Below are positions 8,265 through 16,946 of a DNA stretch of 64,000 nt, one piece after another. The stretch comes from JACDER01 sp963717765 (lineage in GTDB: Bacteria; Actinomycetota; Thermoleophilia; Gaiellales; Gaiellaceae). The notes under the pieces were generated by a model. It saw only the letters and a list, made by a program, of their open reading frames with translations. It was not told where the DNA came from and made no database searches. The first letter of the stretch is position 1, and each line of letters begins with the position of its first letter. The DNA lies in assembly GCA_963717765.1 (NCBI GenBank), contig CAVQWX010000003.1, positions 682,001 through 746,000 of the forward strand, given 5' to 3'. The position numbers were made by a program, and so were the translations under genes.

Positions 8265-9812
8265 TCAGTTCCACGGCGGCGGGTTGTGCGTCCATCTCCC
8301 GCCGCACATCGTGGCGACCACAGAGAGCTCGCGCAGCTCCTCGGGCTCGCAGGCGAGCGGATCGCGGTCGAGGACGACCAGGTCGGCGAGGTAGCCGGGA
8401 ACGAGCTTGCCGCGCCGCCGCTCGTCGCCGGCGAGCCAGGCCGGGTTCACGGTGGTCGCCTGAAGCGCCTGCTCGACCGTGAGCGCCTGCTCCGGGTGCC
8501 ACGCGGGACGGTCGTCCTGCGTGCGCAGCACGCCGGCCCGGATGCCGGCGAGCGGATCGAGCTCCTCGACCGGTGCGTCGGAGCCGTTCGCGACGAGCGC
8601 GCCGGCGTCCCACAGCGAGCGGTATGCGTATGCGCGCTCGTCGAAGCCGGCCCAGATGCGGTCGGCGAGGTCACGGTCGGAGGTCGCGTGCGTGAACTGG
8701 ACGGAGGCGGCGACGCCTATGGAGGCGAACCGCGGGACGTCCTCCCAGGCGAGGAGCTGGGCGTGCTCGATGCGTGGCCGGAGACCCTTCGGCGCCCACA
8801 GGTCACGGGTCTCCTCGAAGGCGTCGAGGGCGTCGCGGTTGGCCAGGTCGCCGATCGCGTGCACCGCGACAGGAAAGCCGGCGGCGGAGGCCCGGCGGAC
8901 GATGTCTGCCAGCTCCTCCCGGCTTGTGATCTCCACGCCCGAGCCGTCGAGGAGTCGCGCGGTCTCCGACCCGAGCGTGCCGTCCATGAACGCCTTGATG
9001 TAGCCGACGCGCAGGTAATCGTCTCCGAGGCCGGACGCGAGGCCGACCTCCGCGATCTCGTCCAGCTTGGCCGCCGGGAGGGACTGCCAGACCCGCAGCG
9101 GCAGCCCGTCGTCGCGGCGGAGCGCCTGGAAGCGGGGGAGCGCGCCCAGCCAGCCGTCCTTGTCGTGGATGGAGGTGACGCCGCGGGACGCCGCCAGCCT
9201 GAGCGCCGGTCGCATCAGGTCGAGCCACTCCGCTTCCGAGATCGCGGCGAGCATGCGCTTGCGGCGGAACTCCCAGGCGGACTCCTCGCGCAGGACGCCG
9301 GTGGGCTCACCGGACGCGTCCGTCTCGACCACGCCGCCGGGGACCCGCAGGTCGCCGTCGGCGAGGGCGAGTGCGGCCGAGTTGAGCCACAGCGAGTGCC
9401 CGTCCCGTGCGATCAGCGCGACCGGCGAGTCCGAGGCAACCGCGTCGAGGTCGTGCTTCGTCGGCTCCACCGGGGGCGACCAGTCGCCGCTCCGCCAGCC
9501 GCTGCCGCGGATCCAGGCGCCACGCGGGGCCTGTGCCGCCGCCTCGGCCACCCGCGCGACGGCCTCCTCCAGCGTGTTCGCGTCCTTGAGCTGGATCTCG
9601 TTCTGCGCCAGCGACCACAGCAGGAAGTGGACGTGCGAGTCCGTGAATCCCGGCAGCACGCAGCGGCCGCCGAGGTCGACCCGTTCCGGGCTCGCCAGCG
9701 CCGTCTCGTGTGTCCCGATCCCGCCCGCGACGCGGTCTCCCGCGATCGCGAGAGCACGCGCCTCGGGCAGCGACGGCTCCATCGTGCGGACGGTCCCGTT
9801 CTCGAGAATCAC
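8265..9812 (-). CDS. Amidohydrolase family protein (YtcJ-like, Amidohydro_3)
   Basis: 515-residue metal-dependent hydrolase with the amidohydrolase TIM barrel. An N-terminal beta-sandwich ends in FTDSHVHFLLW, whose His60-x-His62 pair binds metal. Further barrel-end residues appear in VHAIGDLANRDALDAFE and RPRIEHAQLLAWEDVPRF, then NGSDAPVEELDPLAGI supplies the catalytic Asp. The closing strands are typical of the YtcJ branch (LVPGYLADLVVLDRDPLA). Substrate is probably an exocyclic amide or N-formyl compound, unproven. First gene of the operon with VOC and GNAT genes; divergent from a decayed protease gene 57 bases away. Confidence 0.88.
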   Translation of the reverse strand: MILENGTVRTMEPSLPEARALAIAGDRVAGGIGTHETALASPERVDLGGRCVLPGFTDSHVHFLLWSLAQNEIQLKDANTLEEAVARVAEAAAQAPRGAWIRGSGWRSGDWSPPVEPTKHDLDAVASDSPVALIARDGHSLWLNSAALALADGDLRVPGGVVETDASGEPTGVLREESAWEFRRKRMLAAISEAEWLDLMRPALRLAASRGVTSIHDKDGWLGALPRFQALRRDDGLPLRVWQSLPAAKLDEIAEVGLASGLGDDYLRVGYIKAFMDGTLGSETARLLDGSGVEITSREELADIVRRASAAGFPVAVHAIGDLANRDALDAFEETRDLWAPKGLRPRIEHAQLLAWEDVPRFASIGVAASVQFTHATSDRDLADRIWAGFDERAYAYRSLWDAGALVANGSDAPVEELDPLAGIRAGVLRTQDDRPAWHPEQALTVEQALQATTVNPAWLAGDERRRGKLVPGYLADLVVLDRDPLACEPEELRELSVVATMCGGRWTHNPPPWN

Positions 9813-9869
9813 TCCTGGATCCTACGTCGCACGGTTCGGATTCCTCAGGATCCCGGTAGCACGCGGCAC

Positions 9870-10228
9870 GTGAGGAAGCCGCCCTTCCTTCTCGCTGCGG
9901 TTCTTGCGGCCGTCGTCGCCTCGAGCGCGTATGCGATCACGTACGGGCAGGCGGACGGAAGCGGCCATCCCAGCACGGGTGCGCTCGCGCGTTCCTGGAG
10001 GCGAACGGAATCAGCAACGTCGGCGTCAGCTTCGACCCGCAGTTCGACGCGGCTACGTCCAAGGTCTACACCGGGACGATGCCCGCAGAGCGTCAAGAGC
10101 GCAGTCATTCACCGCGGTCGGCTACGGCGACCAGGAGCTCGACGAACGCGCTCGGAGGCAAGGCTACCGTTCACGGACAGCGCCGCCAGGCCCGCGCCTT
10201 CCTGGGCCAGTTCGCCACACTGCCCTAG
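9870..10228 (+). pseudogene. Decayed secreted trypsin-like serine protease
   Basis: A signal peptide (RKPPFLLAAVLAAVVASSAYA) is followed by ITYGQADGSGHPSTGAL, the mature start of a secreted S1-type protease family. The frame then changes. In the next frame FLEANGISNVGVSFDPQFDA and TSKVYTGT can be read, and after another break FTAVGYGDQEL. The segments carrying the catalytic His (TAAHC), Asp and Ser (GDSGGP) are absent, so sequence has been deleted as well as frameshifted. The remnant is about 120 codons against roughly 250-300 expected. It ends in a TAG that shares CTAG with the convergent cyclophilin stop. This is real gene decay rather than a single base error. Confidence 0.75.
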
Positions 10229-10683
10229 CCGGCCAACTCGACGCGTTCGATGACCGCGTCGTCGGTCGGCTTGTCGCGCGAGTCGACCGCGAGGTTCGAG
10301 ATGGTGTCGACCGCCTCCATCCCGCCCGTGACGCGCCCGAACACCGTGTGCTTTCCGTCCAGCCAGGGACAGGCATCGGCGGTGACGATGAAGAACTGGC
10401 TTCCGTTCGTGTTGGGCCCGGCGTTCGCCATCGCGAGGGCGCCGCGCTCGACCGGGTGGTCGTTGAACTCGTCCTCGAACTCGTAGCCGGGGCCGCCCGT
10501 TCCGGTGCCGGTCGGGTCGCCGCCCTGGATCATGAAGTCGGGGATGACCCGGTGGAAGACGACGCCGTCGTAGAAGCCCTCGCCGGCGAGCTTGGTGAAG
10601 TTGCCGACGGTCTTCGGTGCGTCCTCGTCGAACAGCTCGATCTCGATCGGGCCGTGGTTGGTGTGCAGGGTCGCGTTGGCCAT
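10225..10683 (-). CDS. Cyclophilin-type peptidyl-prolyl cis-trans isomerase
   Basis: 152-residue cytoplasmic cyclophilin, catalysing proline isomerisation in folding proteins. Active-site motifs are intact: VVFHRVIPDFMIQGGDPTGTG (catalytic Arg in FHRV), GSQFFIVTADACPWLDGKH and HTVFGRVTGGMEAVDTI. No signal peptide. The start was set at ATG 10683 (MANATLHTNHG), where family similarity begins; longer upstream readings add unrelated residues. Divergent from the acyl-CoA dehydrogenase gene, 66 bases away. Confidence 0.94.
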   Translation of the reverse strand: MANATLHTNHGPIEIELFDEDAPKTVGNFTKLAGEGFYDGVVFHRVIPDFMIQGGDPTGTGTGGPGYEFEDEFNDHPVERGALAMANAGPNTNGSQFFIVTADACPWLDGKHTVFGRVTGGMEAVDTISNLAVDSRDKPTDDAVIERVELAG

Positions 10684-10749
10684 GTGCGGCACCGTATCGC
10701 AGTAGGCTCGAGCCGGTGTTCGCGGAGGCACTGGCACTACACTCACCGC

Positions 10750-11931
10750 GTGCGCTACGACCCGCTGACAGACGAGCAGCGAGAGATTCGCGACCTCGTC
10801 CGGTCGCTCGCGCGCGAGCGGATCGCGCCGCGCGCGGAGGAGATCGACAAGACCGCCGAGTTCCCGTGGGACATGGTCGAGCTCTTCCGCGAGTACGACA
10901 TCTTCGGCCTTCCCTTCGAGGAGGAGTACGGCGGGACGGGCACGGGGGCGCTGATGGTGCTTGTCGCGATCGAGGAGATCTCCAAGGTCTGCGCGACGAC
11001 CGGCCTCCTCCTCGCCGTGCAGGAGCTCGGCTCGCTCGGGGTCAAGCTGGCCGGCGACGAGGAGCAGAAGCGTCGCTACCTCCCGAAGCTCGCGCGCGGA
11101 GAATGGCTGTGCGCGTACGCACTAACGGAGCCCGGCTCCGGCTCCGACTCGGCGGCGATGCGCACGACGGCTGAGCGCCACGGCGACGAGTACGTCCTGA
11201 ACGGCTCCAAGCGCTTCATCACGAACGCCGGAGTCGCCGATCTCTACACCGTGTTCGCCAAGACCGATCCCGAGGCGGGACACGCAGGGATCTCAGCCTT
11301 CCTCGTCGAGGCGAGCGCCCCGGGGTTCGAGGTCGGGCGGATCGAGCCCAAGATGGGGATCAAGGGCTCGACCACGGGCGAGATCTTCTTCAACGAGTGC
11401 CGCGTCGCCGCGGAGAACCTCCTCGGCGAGGAGGGCGAGGGGTTCCGGATCGCGATGCGGATCCTCGACCGCTCACGTCCCGGGATCGGCGCCCAGGGTC
11501 TCGGCCTGGCGCAGGGCGCGACCGACTATGCGCTCGAGTATGCGCGTACGCGGGAGACGATGGGCAGGCCGATCGCGCAGCACCAGCTCATCGCGGCGAT
11601 GCTCGCCGACATGGAGACGAAGTGCGAGGCGGCCCGAGGCCTGCTGTACAAGTGCGGGCTGATGATCGACGAGGGCGCACCGGCGGACGAGGTCACCAAG
11701 ATCTCCGCGATGGCGAAGCTCTACTGCACCGACGTTGCGATGGACGTGACCACCGACGCGGTCCAGGTGCTCGGCGGGTACGGCTACATGCGCGAGTACC
11801 CGGTCGAGCGGATGATGCGCGACGCGAAGATCACGCAGATCTACGAGGGGACGAACCAGATCCAGCGTCTCGTGATTGCGAGAGAAATGCTCAAAGAGAA
11901 TCGGGCCTTCTTGTTGGCCGGTGTCGGCTGA
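10750..11931 (+). CDS. Acyl-CoA dehydrogenase
   Basis: 393-residue FAD flavoenzyme that introduces the alpha,beta double bond in acyl-CoA. Visible family signatures: helical N-domain (DPLTDEQREIRDLVRSLARE), ACALTEPxxGSD-type motif seen as CAYALTEPGSGSDSAAMRT, NGSKRFITNAG, the catalytic-base region, and the C-terminal signature VLGGYGYMREYPVERMMRDA followed by KITQIYEGTNQIQ (the Glu of YEGT is the usual base of short/medium-chain enzymes). GTG 10750 is chosen because homology starts immediately. The stop overlaps the start of a methyltransferase gene by 11 bases. Confidence 0.95.
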   Translation: MRYDPLTDEQREIRDLVRSLARERIAPRAEEIDKTAEFPWDMVELFREYDIFGLPFEEEYGGTGTGALMVLVAIEEISKVCATTGLLLAVQELGSLGVKLAGDEEQKRRYLPKLARGEWLCAYALTEPGSGSDSAAMRTTAERHGDEYVLNGSKRFITNAGVADLYTVFAKTDPEAGHAGISAFLVEASAPGFEVGRIEPKMGIKGSTTGEIFFNECRVAAENLLGEEGEGFRIAMRILDRSRPGIGAQGLGLAQGATDYALEYARTRETMGRPIAQHQLIAAMLADMETKCEAARGLLYKCGLMIDEGAPADEVTKISAMAKLYCTDVAMDVTTDAVQVLGGYGYMREYPVERMMRDAKITQIYEGTNQIQRLVIAREMLKENRAFLLAGVG

Positions 11932-12649
11932 TCCGCCGCTCCGCCTGAGCTTCGGGCGCGTCGCCGAGCTCTACCATCGCGTCCGCCCGCCGTACTCGCA
12001 GGAAGCGCTCGACCTGGCGCAGGAGGTGCTCGGGCTTACCCGTGGTATGCGCGTGCTGGATCTCGCCGCCGGAACGGGGCGGCTCACGCACGAGCTTGCC
12101 CTCCGGTTCGACCACGTCGTCGCCGTCGAGCCGAATGACGCGATGCGCGCGTTGATCGAGGACGGCGATGTGCTCGCGGGCACGGCCGAGGAGATTCCGC
12201 TCGCGGACGCGAGCGTCGATGCGGTCTTCGTCGGCGAGGCATTCCACTGGTTCGATCCCGAGCTGGCGATCCCGGAGATCGCGCGCGTGCTCCGTCCGGG
12301 CGGCGGGCTGGCCATGATCTGGACCCACTGGTGGGAGACCGAGCCGCCCCTCCCCGACGCGGCGCAGGAGCTGCTCCGTGAGCCGTGGGAGCGCTTCAGA
12401 GCGCAGCGGAGACCGCCCTGGGACGACGCATTCCTCGACTCGCGGTTCGAACCGCTCCGGTACGAACGGTTCGTGGACTCGATCACGGTCGGTCCCGACG
12501 ACCTGCTCGACCTCTACGCGACGACCAGCTCGCTCGCGGCGATCGAGCCAGAGGAGCGGGACGCGCTCTTCGCTTGCGTGCGGCCGCTGCTCGAGGCGTC
12601 GTACCTGCTGCCGCTCAAGCACGGGCTCACCTGGACGCGGCTGAGCTAG
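11921..12649 (+). CDS. Class I SAM-dependent methyltransferase
   Basis: 242-residue Rossmann-fold methyltransferase. Motif I is GMRVLDLAAGTGRLTHEL; the acidic end of strand 2 is VVAVEPNDAM; motif III/IV region is IPLADASVDAVFVGEAFHWF; then IARVLRPGGGLAMIWTHWW. The FGRVAELYHRVRPPYS start resembles the UbiE/COQ5-like Methyltransf_11 group acting on small molecules; substrate unknown. GTG 11921 lies within the end of the acyl-CoA dehydrogenase gene, so the two are probably co-translated. Confidence 0.88.
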   Translation: MSADPPLRLSFGRVAELYHRVRPPYSQEALDLAQEVLGLTRGMRVLDLAAGTGRLTHELALRFDHVVAVEPNDAMRALIEDGDVLAGTAEEIPLADASVDAVFVGEAFHWFDPELAIPEIARVLRPGGGLAMIWTHWWETEPPLPDAAQELLREPWERFRAQRRPPWDDAFLDSRFEPLRYERFVDSITVGPDDLLDLYATTSSLAAIEPEERDALFACVRPLLEASYLLPLKHGLTWTRLS

Positions 12650-12656
12650 AGGGTCG

Positions 12657-13142
12657 CTAGTCGCCGTCCTGCTCGCCGATGGTGTCCGTCGGCGTCGGCG
12701 CGGAGTGCCGCGTGATATCGCCGCAGGCGACGTAGACCTTCAGCTGCTTCGCCGAGCGGTGCATGTTGATCGCGTACTTTCCGGCCAAAAGCTTCGTGAG
12801 TGGGACGTCCACGGTCGTGACGGACTTCCCGTTGACGACGTTCTTCAGCGGATACGCGGGGGTGGGGTCGAGCTTGGCGCACGTCCCCTTGTGGATGTGC
12901 GCGGGCTGCGCGTTCGCCGCGTAGCTCGCCATCTCGATGTCCACCTTTGTCTTCGACCCCGTCGCGGTCAGGGTCACGTTTCCGCTCTCGCCGGAGAAGT
13001 TCTGCTCCTGGAGCTGCACGAGTACCCCCTGCTGACGGCTCGATGTCGTCGTCGTCCCGTGCTTGCCGCCTCCGCCTCCGGCCCCGCAGCCCGCGAGGAC
13101 CGCGGCGAGCAGAACGGCGAGCGGTCCGGCGACTCTCTTCAC
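12657..13142 (-). CDS. Lipoprotein with a CHRD-like beta domain
   Basis: 161 residues. The signal peptide ends in a lipobox (LAAVLAGC, Cys19), followed by a Gly/Thr/Ser-rich spacer (to about residue 37), so it should be lipid-anchored outside the membrane. The body is beta-rich: VLVQLQEQNFSGESGNVTLT, then HIHKGTCAKLDPTPAYPLKN, which resembles the CHRD or superoxide-dismutase-like beta proteins where a His-containing loop precedes a Cys. Assignment to CHRD is tentative. It lies 10 bases downstream of another lipoprotein gene on the same strand and may share its transcript. Confidence 0.6.
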   Translation of the reverse strand: MKRVAGPLAVLLAAVLAGCGAGGGGGKHGTTTTSSRQQGVLVQLQEQNFSGESGNVTLTATGSKTKVDIEMASYAANAQPAHIHKGTCAKLDPTPAYPLKNVVNGKSVTTVDVPLTKLLAGKYAINMHRSAKQLKVYVACGDITRHSAPTPTDTIGEQDGD

Positions 13143-13152
13143 CCGCGCAACG

Positions 13153-14889
13153 TTACTCGGGCTGGAGGTACTGGACCTTCGCCTGTGAGAGCTCGAGAGG
13201 TGACGCCCCCGTGTAGACCGGGACGTCCTTGTTCGCGGCGGGAAGGTGACCGTAGTCGATGATCGCCTGCGACTTCGGCTGCAGCAGGATCGCCTTCTTC
13301 CCGTTCACCCAGGTGGTCTCGCGGTTCGGCGCGGCCTTCACCACCGAGAGCACGTAGGCCGCGTAGCCCTGCTGGGACTTGACCGGCGTCGTCCCGGTCG
13401 TGTCCAGCACGAAGGCGTTCAGCTTCGGGTCGACGTACATCGTCAGCTGCGAGCCGCCCTTGACCCCGAGCGCCTTGGCGGCGAATGCGTAGGCGGTGTC
13501 GCCCACGGCGATGGCGCTCGCGACGGTCGGCGACTGGTCATGGCCGGGGGCGGTGCGATAGACGAAGCCCTTGCCGTCGCCGGTGAAGTAGACGCCGTCG
13601 CTCTGGCCCGGCGTCATCTTCAGGTCGGAGACCTCGGTGTAGAAGCCCTGGCCGATGAGCGTCAGCTTCTCCGTGTCCGGCTTCTTCAGATCGGAGCCGT
13701 TGATGAAGACCGTCATGGCCTTCATGTCGTTGGGGATGAGGTAATTCGGCTCGGGTGTCGAGGCCCAGTTGTCGATCGACGCGATCTGCTGCACCTGGAC
13801 GCCGGGGATCTGGTTGACCATCTTCCCCTTCACCAAGCCGGTTATACGTCCCTGGCTGTCGCGGATGAGCAGGTGCGCGTGGTTCGACGGGTTGCCGAGC
13901 AGCGAGATCTGGTTGTAGAGCGTGGCCGAGCCGGCGGAGCCGGCCGATCCGGCGCCGGCGTTCGGGGAGTTCGTGAAGTCGAACGGCTGCGGGGTCGTCT
14001 CGCCCGGAGGCGTCGCGTCGAGCCGCATGTTGTAGGGATGGCCGGCGTCGCCCGAGTACAGCGCCTCCGGGAGGTCGGGTCTGGTCGCCGCGTTGTAGCT
14101 CCAGGTGTTCGCGTTCGTGTCGAACTCGACGGCGCGCGTGATCCCCGGGTAGTTGTTGTCGTAGACGAGGACCGCGAACTTCCCGTCGCCCTTGTCCTCC
14201 ACCGCGTACGGCGTGATGGCGTGCCCGCCGTCGGCGTTGAAGATCTTGATCGTGTACAGCGGCCCGCCGTTCGAGTAGGCCTCCGAGCGGTTGCTGCCGT
14301 CCTTCCTGAGGCCGTCGACGATGGCCTGCAGGATCGCGTTCGGCGGGCCGGTGAGCTCCTGGTCGGTGACGCGCGGGAGGAACTGGTAGACCCAACCGGC
14401 GGCGATCGCCGACTCGAGCTGCCGATTGTTCGCGACGTCCAGGTCGAAGGTGGTGTCCGCGCCGTAGTCGCTCGAGGAGAGGTTCCCGCTGTAGAGGCGG
14501 AGCGCCGTGACGGACAAGCCCATGCAGTGGCCGCCGGCCATCTGCTCGTTCGTGACCTCCATCCACTTCTCCGCGGCCGGATCGAGCTGGCAGTCGGCAT
14601 CGCGTCCGCTGAGGCAGACCTGCTGGGCGCCGAAGAGATCGCTCATTGCCCCGGGGGTCAGGTTGGTCTGGCCGCAGTTGCCGTAGTTCTCGACGCCGAA
14701 GCCGTCGGTGTCCGGCCGAAACCCGTTGTCGGCGACGATGTCTCCGCTCGGCTCGTACGACGGGGGCACGCTGCCTGCCTCGCCGCAGACGGCCGCCCCG
14801 ACGGCCTTGTGGCTACCGCCGCCGCAGCCGGCGGCCACGAGCCCCACGCACAGGGCAAACGCGCACAGAAGGATGAGCCGCAGCCTCAC
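13153..14889 (-). CDS. Large lipoprotein with a possible papain-like cysteine protease domain
   Basis: 578 residues with a lipoprotein signal (LVAAGC, Cys22). The region 105-250 has three conserved-looking patches in the order of a papain-like triad: QMAGGHCMGLSVTALRLY (Cys122), NADGGHAITPYAVED (His223) and AVLVYDNNYPG (Asp244/Asn245). The GHCxG...GHAxxxY...YDxNxP pattern is that of transglutaminase/papain-fold enzymes. No named family was recognised. The C-terminal 300 residues are beta-rich (Ig- or Big-like feel) without clear motifs. Function is inferred only from these motifs; it could be an inactive relative. Followed closely by the CHRD-like lipoprotein gene. Confidence 0.6.
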   Translation of the reverse strand: MRLRLILLCAFALCVGLVAAGCGGGSHKAVGAAVCGEAGSVPPSYEPSGDIVADNGFRPDTDGFGVENYGNCGQTNLTPGAMSDLFGAQQVCLSGRDADCQLDPAAEKWMEVTNEQMAGGHCMGLSVTALRLYSGNLSSSDYGADTTFDLDVANNRQLESAIAAGWVYQFLPRVTDQELTGPPNAILQAIVDGLRKDGSNRSEAYSNGGPLYTIKIFNADGGHAITPYAVEDKGDGKFAVLVYDNNYPGITRAVEFDTNANTWSYNAATRPDLPEALYSGDAGHPYNMRLDATPPGETTPQPFDFTNSPNAGAGSAGSAGSATLYNQISLLGNPSNHAHLLIRDSQGRITGLVKGKMVNQIPGVQVQQIASIDNWASTPEPNYLIPNDMKAMTVFINGSDLKKPDTEKLTLIGQGFYTEVSDLKMTPGQSDGVYFTGDGKGFVYRTAPGHDQSPTVASAIAVGDTAYAFAAKALGVKGGSQLTMYVDPKLNAFVLDTTGTTPVKSQQGYAAYVLSVVKAAPNRETTWVNGKKAILLQPKSQAIIDYGHLPAANKDVPVYTGASPLELSQAKVQYLQPE

Positions 14890-15021
14890 CGGCGCCGAAA
14901 GTTACACGCAGGAGAAACTGAGTCAACCGGCAAGTGATTCGGCGGGTCAGCCGCCTTCGTCATACGGCCCGTAGTCCGGTCCGGCCTCGAGGAGACACAC
15001 GGTCAGCGCGTGGTCATTCCG

Positions 15022-15918
15022 TCAGGGTCGGAGCGAGCGCGTGTTCACGACCTCGAAGGCCGTGCCCTTGACGCGCCCGAGGGTATGGAGGGCGTCGTTG
15101 TCCCAGTGCGGGCTGGGCGCGCCGGAGATGTACCAGTCCGACCCGTTGTCGGCCACGAGCATTCCGTAGCGCTTGAGCGCCTCCAGCACGATCCGCGCCT
15201 GCGCCGGGAATCCGGCGATCGGGTAGTTCGCCTTGAGTCGCACGCGTAGGCCCATCGGCGGCAGCGACGGATCGTTCGAGTCGCTCGCGTAATGACGGGC
15301 CGGATAGACGTAGGCGCGGCGCGTGCTCTCGACCGTGAACCGGAGCGCGTGGTCGATCCTTCCGCGGGCGACTTCGTCCCAACGCACGAGCCCGGGGAAG
15401 ATCGGCAGGCCGGCCGCATCGGCGGACGTCCACCCGGACGGGCGCACCTTGTTCGAGCGCAGGCTCCAGATGGCGCCCGAGCCGGCATGCCGTGCGTGCA
15501 GCGCGTAGACCTCGTACAGCTTGCAGCTCGAACGGTCGAGCATCAGCGCGTGCCGGTCACCGCCGTGCTCGACCTTGGGGTTGCGCGGGATCGGATACGG
15601 GCCCTTGTCACTCTGGTCCGCGTAGTCGAACGAGAGCTTGACCCTGGGCGTCTTCTTGCTCACGACGTTGAAAGGGATGCCGATCTCGCCGGAGCCGAAG
15701 TCGGGATGGAGCCCGGTGTTCAGGCCGATCGAGCGGATGAGCTCGCGCGAGTTGGCCGCCACGGGCAGGGAGTCGACCGGCCGGTTCCACGGGTTCGACC
15801 GGGGAAAGACCGGACAGTTGCTTGCGCCGGGGATGCGGAGTGCGGCGGCCGAGCCCGCCATGAGCAGCGCGAGCAGGATCAGCGCAGCTGCTTGTACGTG
15901 GGATCTCGCCCGTCCCAT
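15022..15918 (-). CDS. Secreted protein of unknown function
   Basis: 298 residues from ATG 15918 (MGRARSHVQAAALILLALL), giving a signal peptide cleaved near AAALR. The mature start CPVFPRSNPWNRPVDSLPVA, the middle YPIPRNPKVEHGGDRHALML and RSSCKLYEVYALH, and the end NGSDWYISGAPSPHWDNDAL recur in my memory of actinobacterial secreted hypothetical proteins, but no function or fold name is known to me. Two cysteines in the mature part could form a disulfide. An upstream start at 15948 is also in frame but places the signal peptide too deep. The 5' end overlaps the NUDIX gene by 40 bases. Confidence 0.65.
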   Translation of the reverse strand: MGRARSHVQAAALILLALLMAGSAAALRIPGASNCPVFPRSNPWNRPVDSLPVAANSRELIRSIGLNTGLHPDFGSGEIGIPFNVVSKKTPRVKLSFDYADQSDKGPYPIPRNPKVEHGGDRHALMLDRSSCKLYEVYALHARHAGSGAIWSLRSNKVRPSGWTSADAAGLPIFPGLVRWDEVARGRIDHALRFTVESTRRAYVYPARHYASDSNDPSLPPMGLRVRLKANYPIAGFPAQARIVLEALKRYGMLVADNGSDWYISGAPSPHWDNDALHTLGRVKGTAFEVVNTRSLRP

Positions 15919-16292
15919 AAGTCCAGCTCGGTGTCGACCCCGACCCACCGGTAGACGAAGACTAAACCGGCGTCCTCACCGTCGCCGTGGACGACGTGCT
16001 CGAAGATGTCCGGCGTATCGCTCTCCACCCGCACCTCGAACGCGTGGTTGTCGTACGGGGAACGCTCGACCCAGGACCCGAGGACCGGAAGCTCGCGGAC
16101 GATCCGGACCCGGTCGAGCCCGGCTTCCTCGTGGAGCTCACGCAGAAGTCCCTCCTCAAGCGTCTCCCCTGGATCGAGGCGGCCGGCCGGAACCTGCGTT
16201 TCCGAGTCGGGCTCGTCGCGGTGGTCGAACACGAGCAGCTCGGTACGGCCGTCCCGCTCGCGCGTGACGTAGGCGAGGACGCGCTGCCGCAC
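15879..16292 (-). CDS. NUDIX hydrolase
   Basis: 137-residue hydrolase of nucleoside-diphosphate-linked compounds. The Nudix box is complete: G-RLDPG-E-TLEEGLL-RE-LH-EE-A-G (about residues 38-60). N-terminal strand VLAYVTRERDGRTELLVFDH and C-terminal VYRWVGVDTELDLW complete the fold. Start GTG 16292 shares its G with the TAG stop of the preceding HhH-GPD gene (TAGTG), so the two are coupled and may both serve nucleotide or DNA repair. Substrate unknown. Confidence 0.9.
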   Translation of the reverse strand: MRQRVLAYVTRERDGRTELLVFDHRDEPDSETQVPAGRLDPGETLEEGLLRELHEEAGLDRVRIVRELPVLGSWVERSPYDNHAFEVRVESDTPDIFEHVVHGDGEDAGLVFVYRWVGVDTELDLWDGRDPTYKQLR

Positions 16293-16852
16293 TACTTCTC
16301 GGCTCGGAGCTTCGCCTTGTAGGCGCGCTTCTTCGCCTGGTATTCCTCGAGCGCCTGCGCCGAGTCCACGTCCCCGAGCGTGGGATGGTCGGGGACGAGA
16401 TCCTGGGCGGCCTCGACTCCGAGCCTCTTCGCCAGCACGGAGCCGAACGCCTTGATCTTCATCTCGCCGAAGCCGGGAAGCGCGGCGATCCGGGCGCGCA
16501 GGTCGGCGCCGTCGGCCGCCTCCGTCCACAAACGCGAGGCGTCGCCGTCGTACTCCTGCTCGACCAGACGAGCGAGTTGCTGGACGCGCTCGGCCATCGA
16601 GCCCGGGAAGCGGTGGATAGCCGGCTTCTCCCGGAAGGCCTCGAGCAGCGTGGCCGGGTCGGTCGCGGCGATCTTGCCCGGGTCGAGCGTTCCCAGCCGC
16701 TGCTTGAGCTTGAGCGGGCCGGAGAAGGCGGTCTGCACCGGCACCTGCTGGTCGAGCGCGAAGCCCACCAGCAGCGCGAACGGCTCGGATGCGAGCAGCG
16801 CGTCCGCCTCGTCGTTGCCGGTGAAGTGGAGCTTCTGGACGGCGACGGCCAT
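16292..16852 (-). CDS. HhH-GPD-type base-excision repair protein
   Basis: 186 residues matching the actinobacterial HhH-GPD family described as uncharacterised base-excision repair proteins. The hydrophobic core FALLVGFALDQQVPVQTAF is followed by helical packing, and the helix-hairpin-helix is IAALPGFGEMKIKAFGSVLA (about residues 125-145). A lysine-rich tail ends the protein. It probably binds damaged DNA; glycosylase activity and lesion are unproven. ATG 16852 starts where family similarity starts (MAVAVQKLHFTGN). First gene of a pair with the NUDIX hydrolase. Confidence 0.88.
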   Translation of the reverse strand: MAVAVQKLHFTGNDEADALLASEPFALLVGFALDQQVPVQTAFSGPLKLKQRLGTLDPGKIAATDPATLLEAFREKPAIHRFPGSMAERVQQLARLVEQEYDGDASRLWTEAADGADLRARIAALPGFGEMKIKAFGSVLAKRLGVEAAQDLVPDHPTLGDVDSAQALEEYQAKKRAYKAKLRAEK

Positions 16853-16946
16853 GCCGCGGATTCTACGCCTGGAGCGTGGTACCGTCGGCGGCGGCCGATG
16901 ATCCGGCTGTTCGGCGCTGGGCCTGGTTGCGGCCGGCACGCTCGCT

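Noticed and set aside
14890..15021. Possible small gene between two exported-protein genes
   Set aside because: No start with ribosome site and no coding-like composition; nothing recognisable in the gap.
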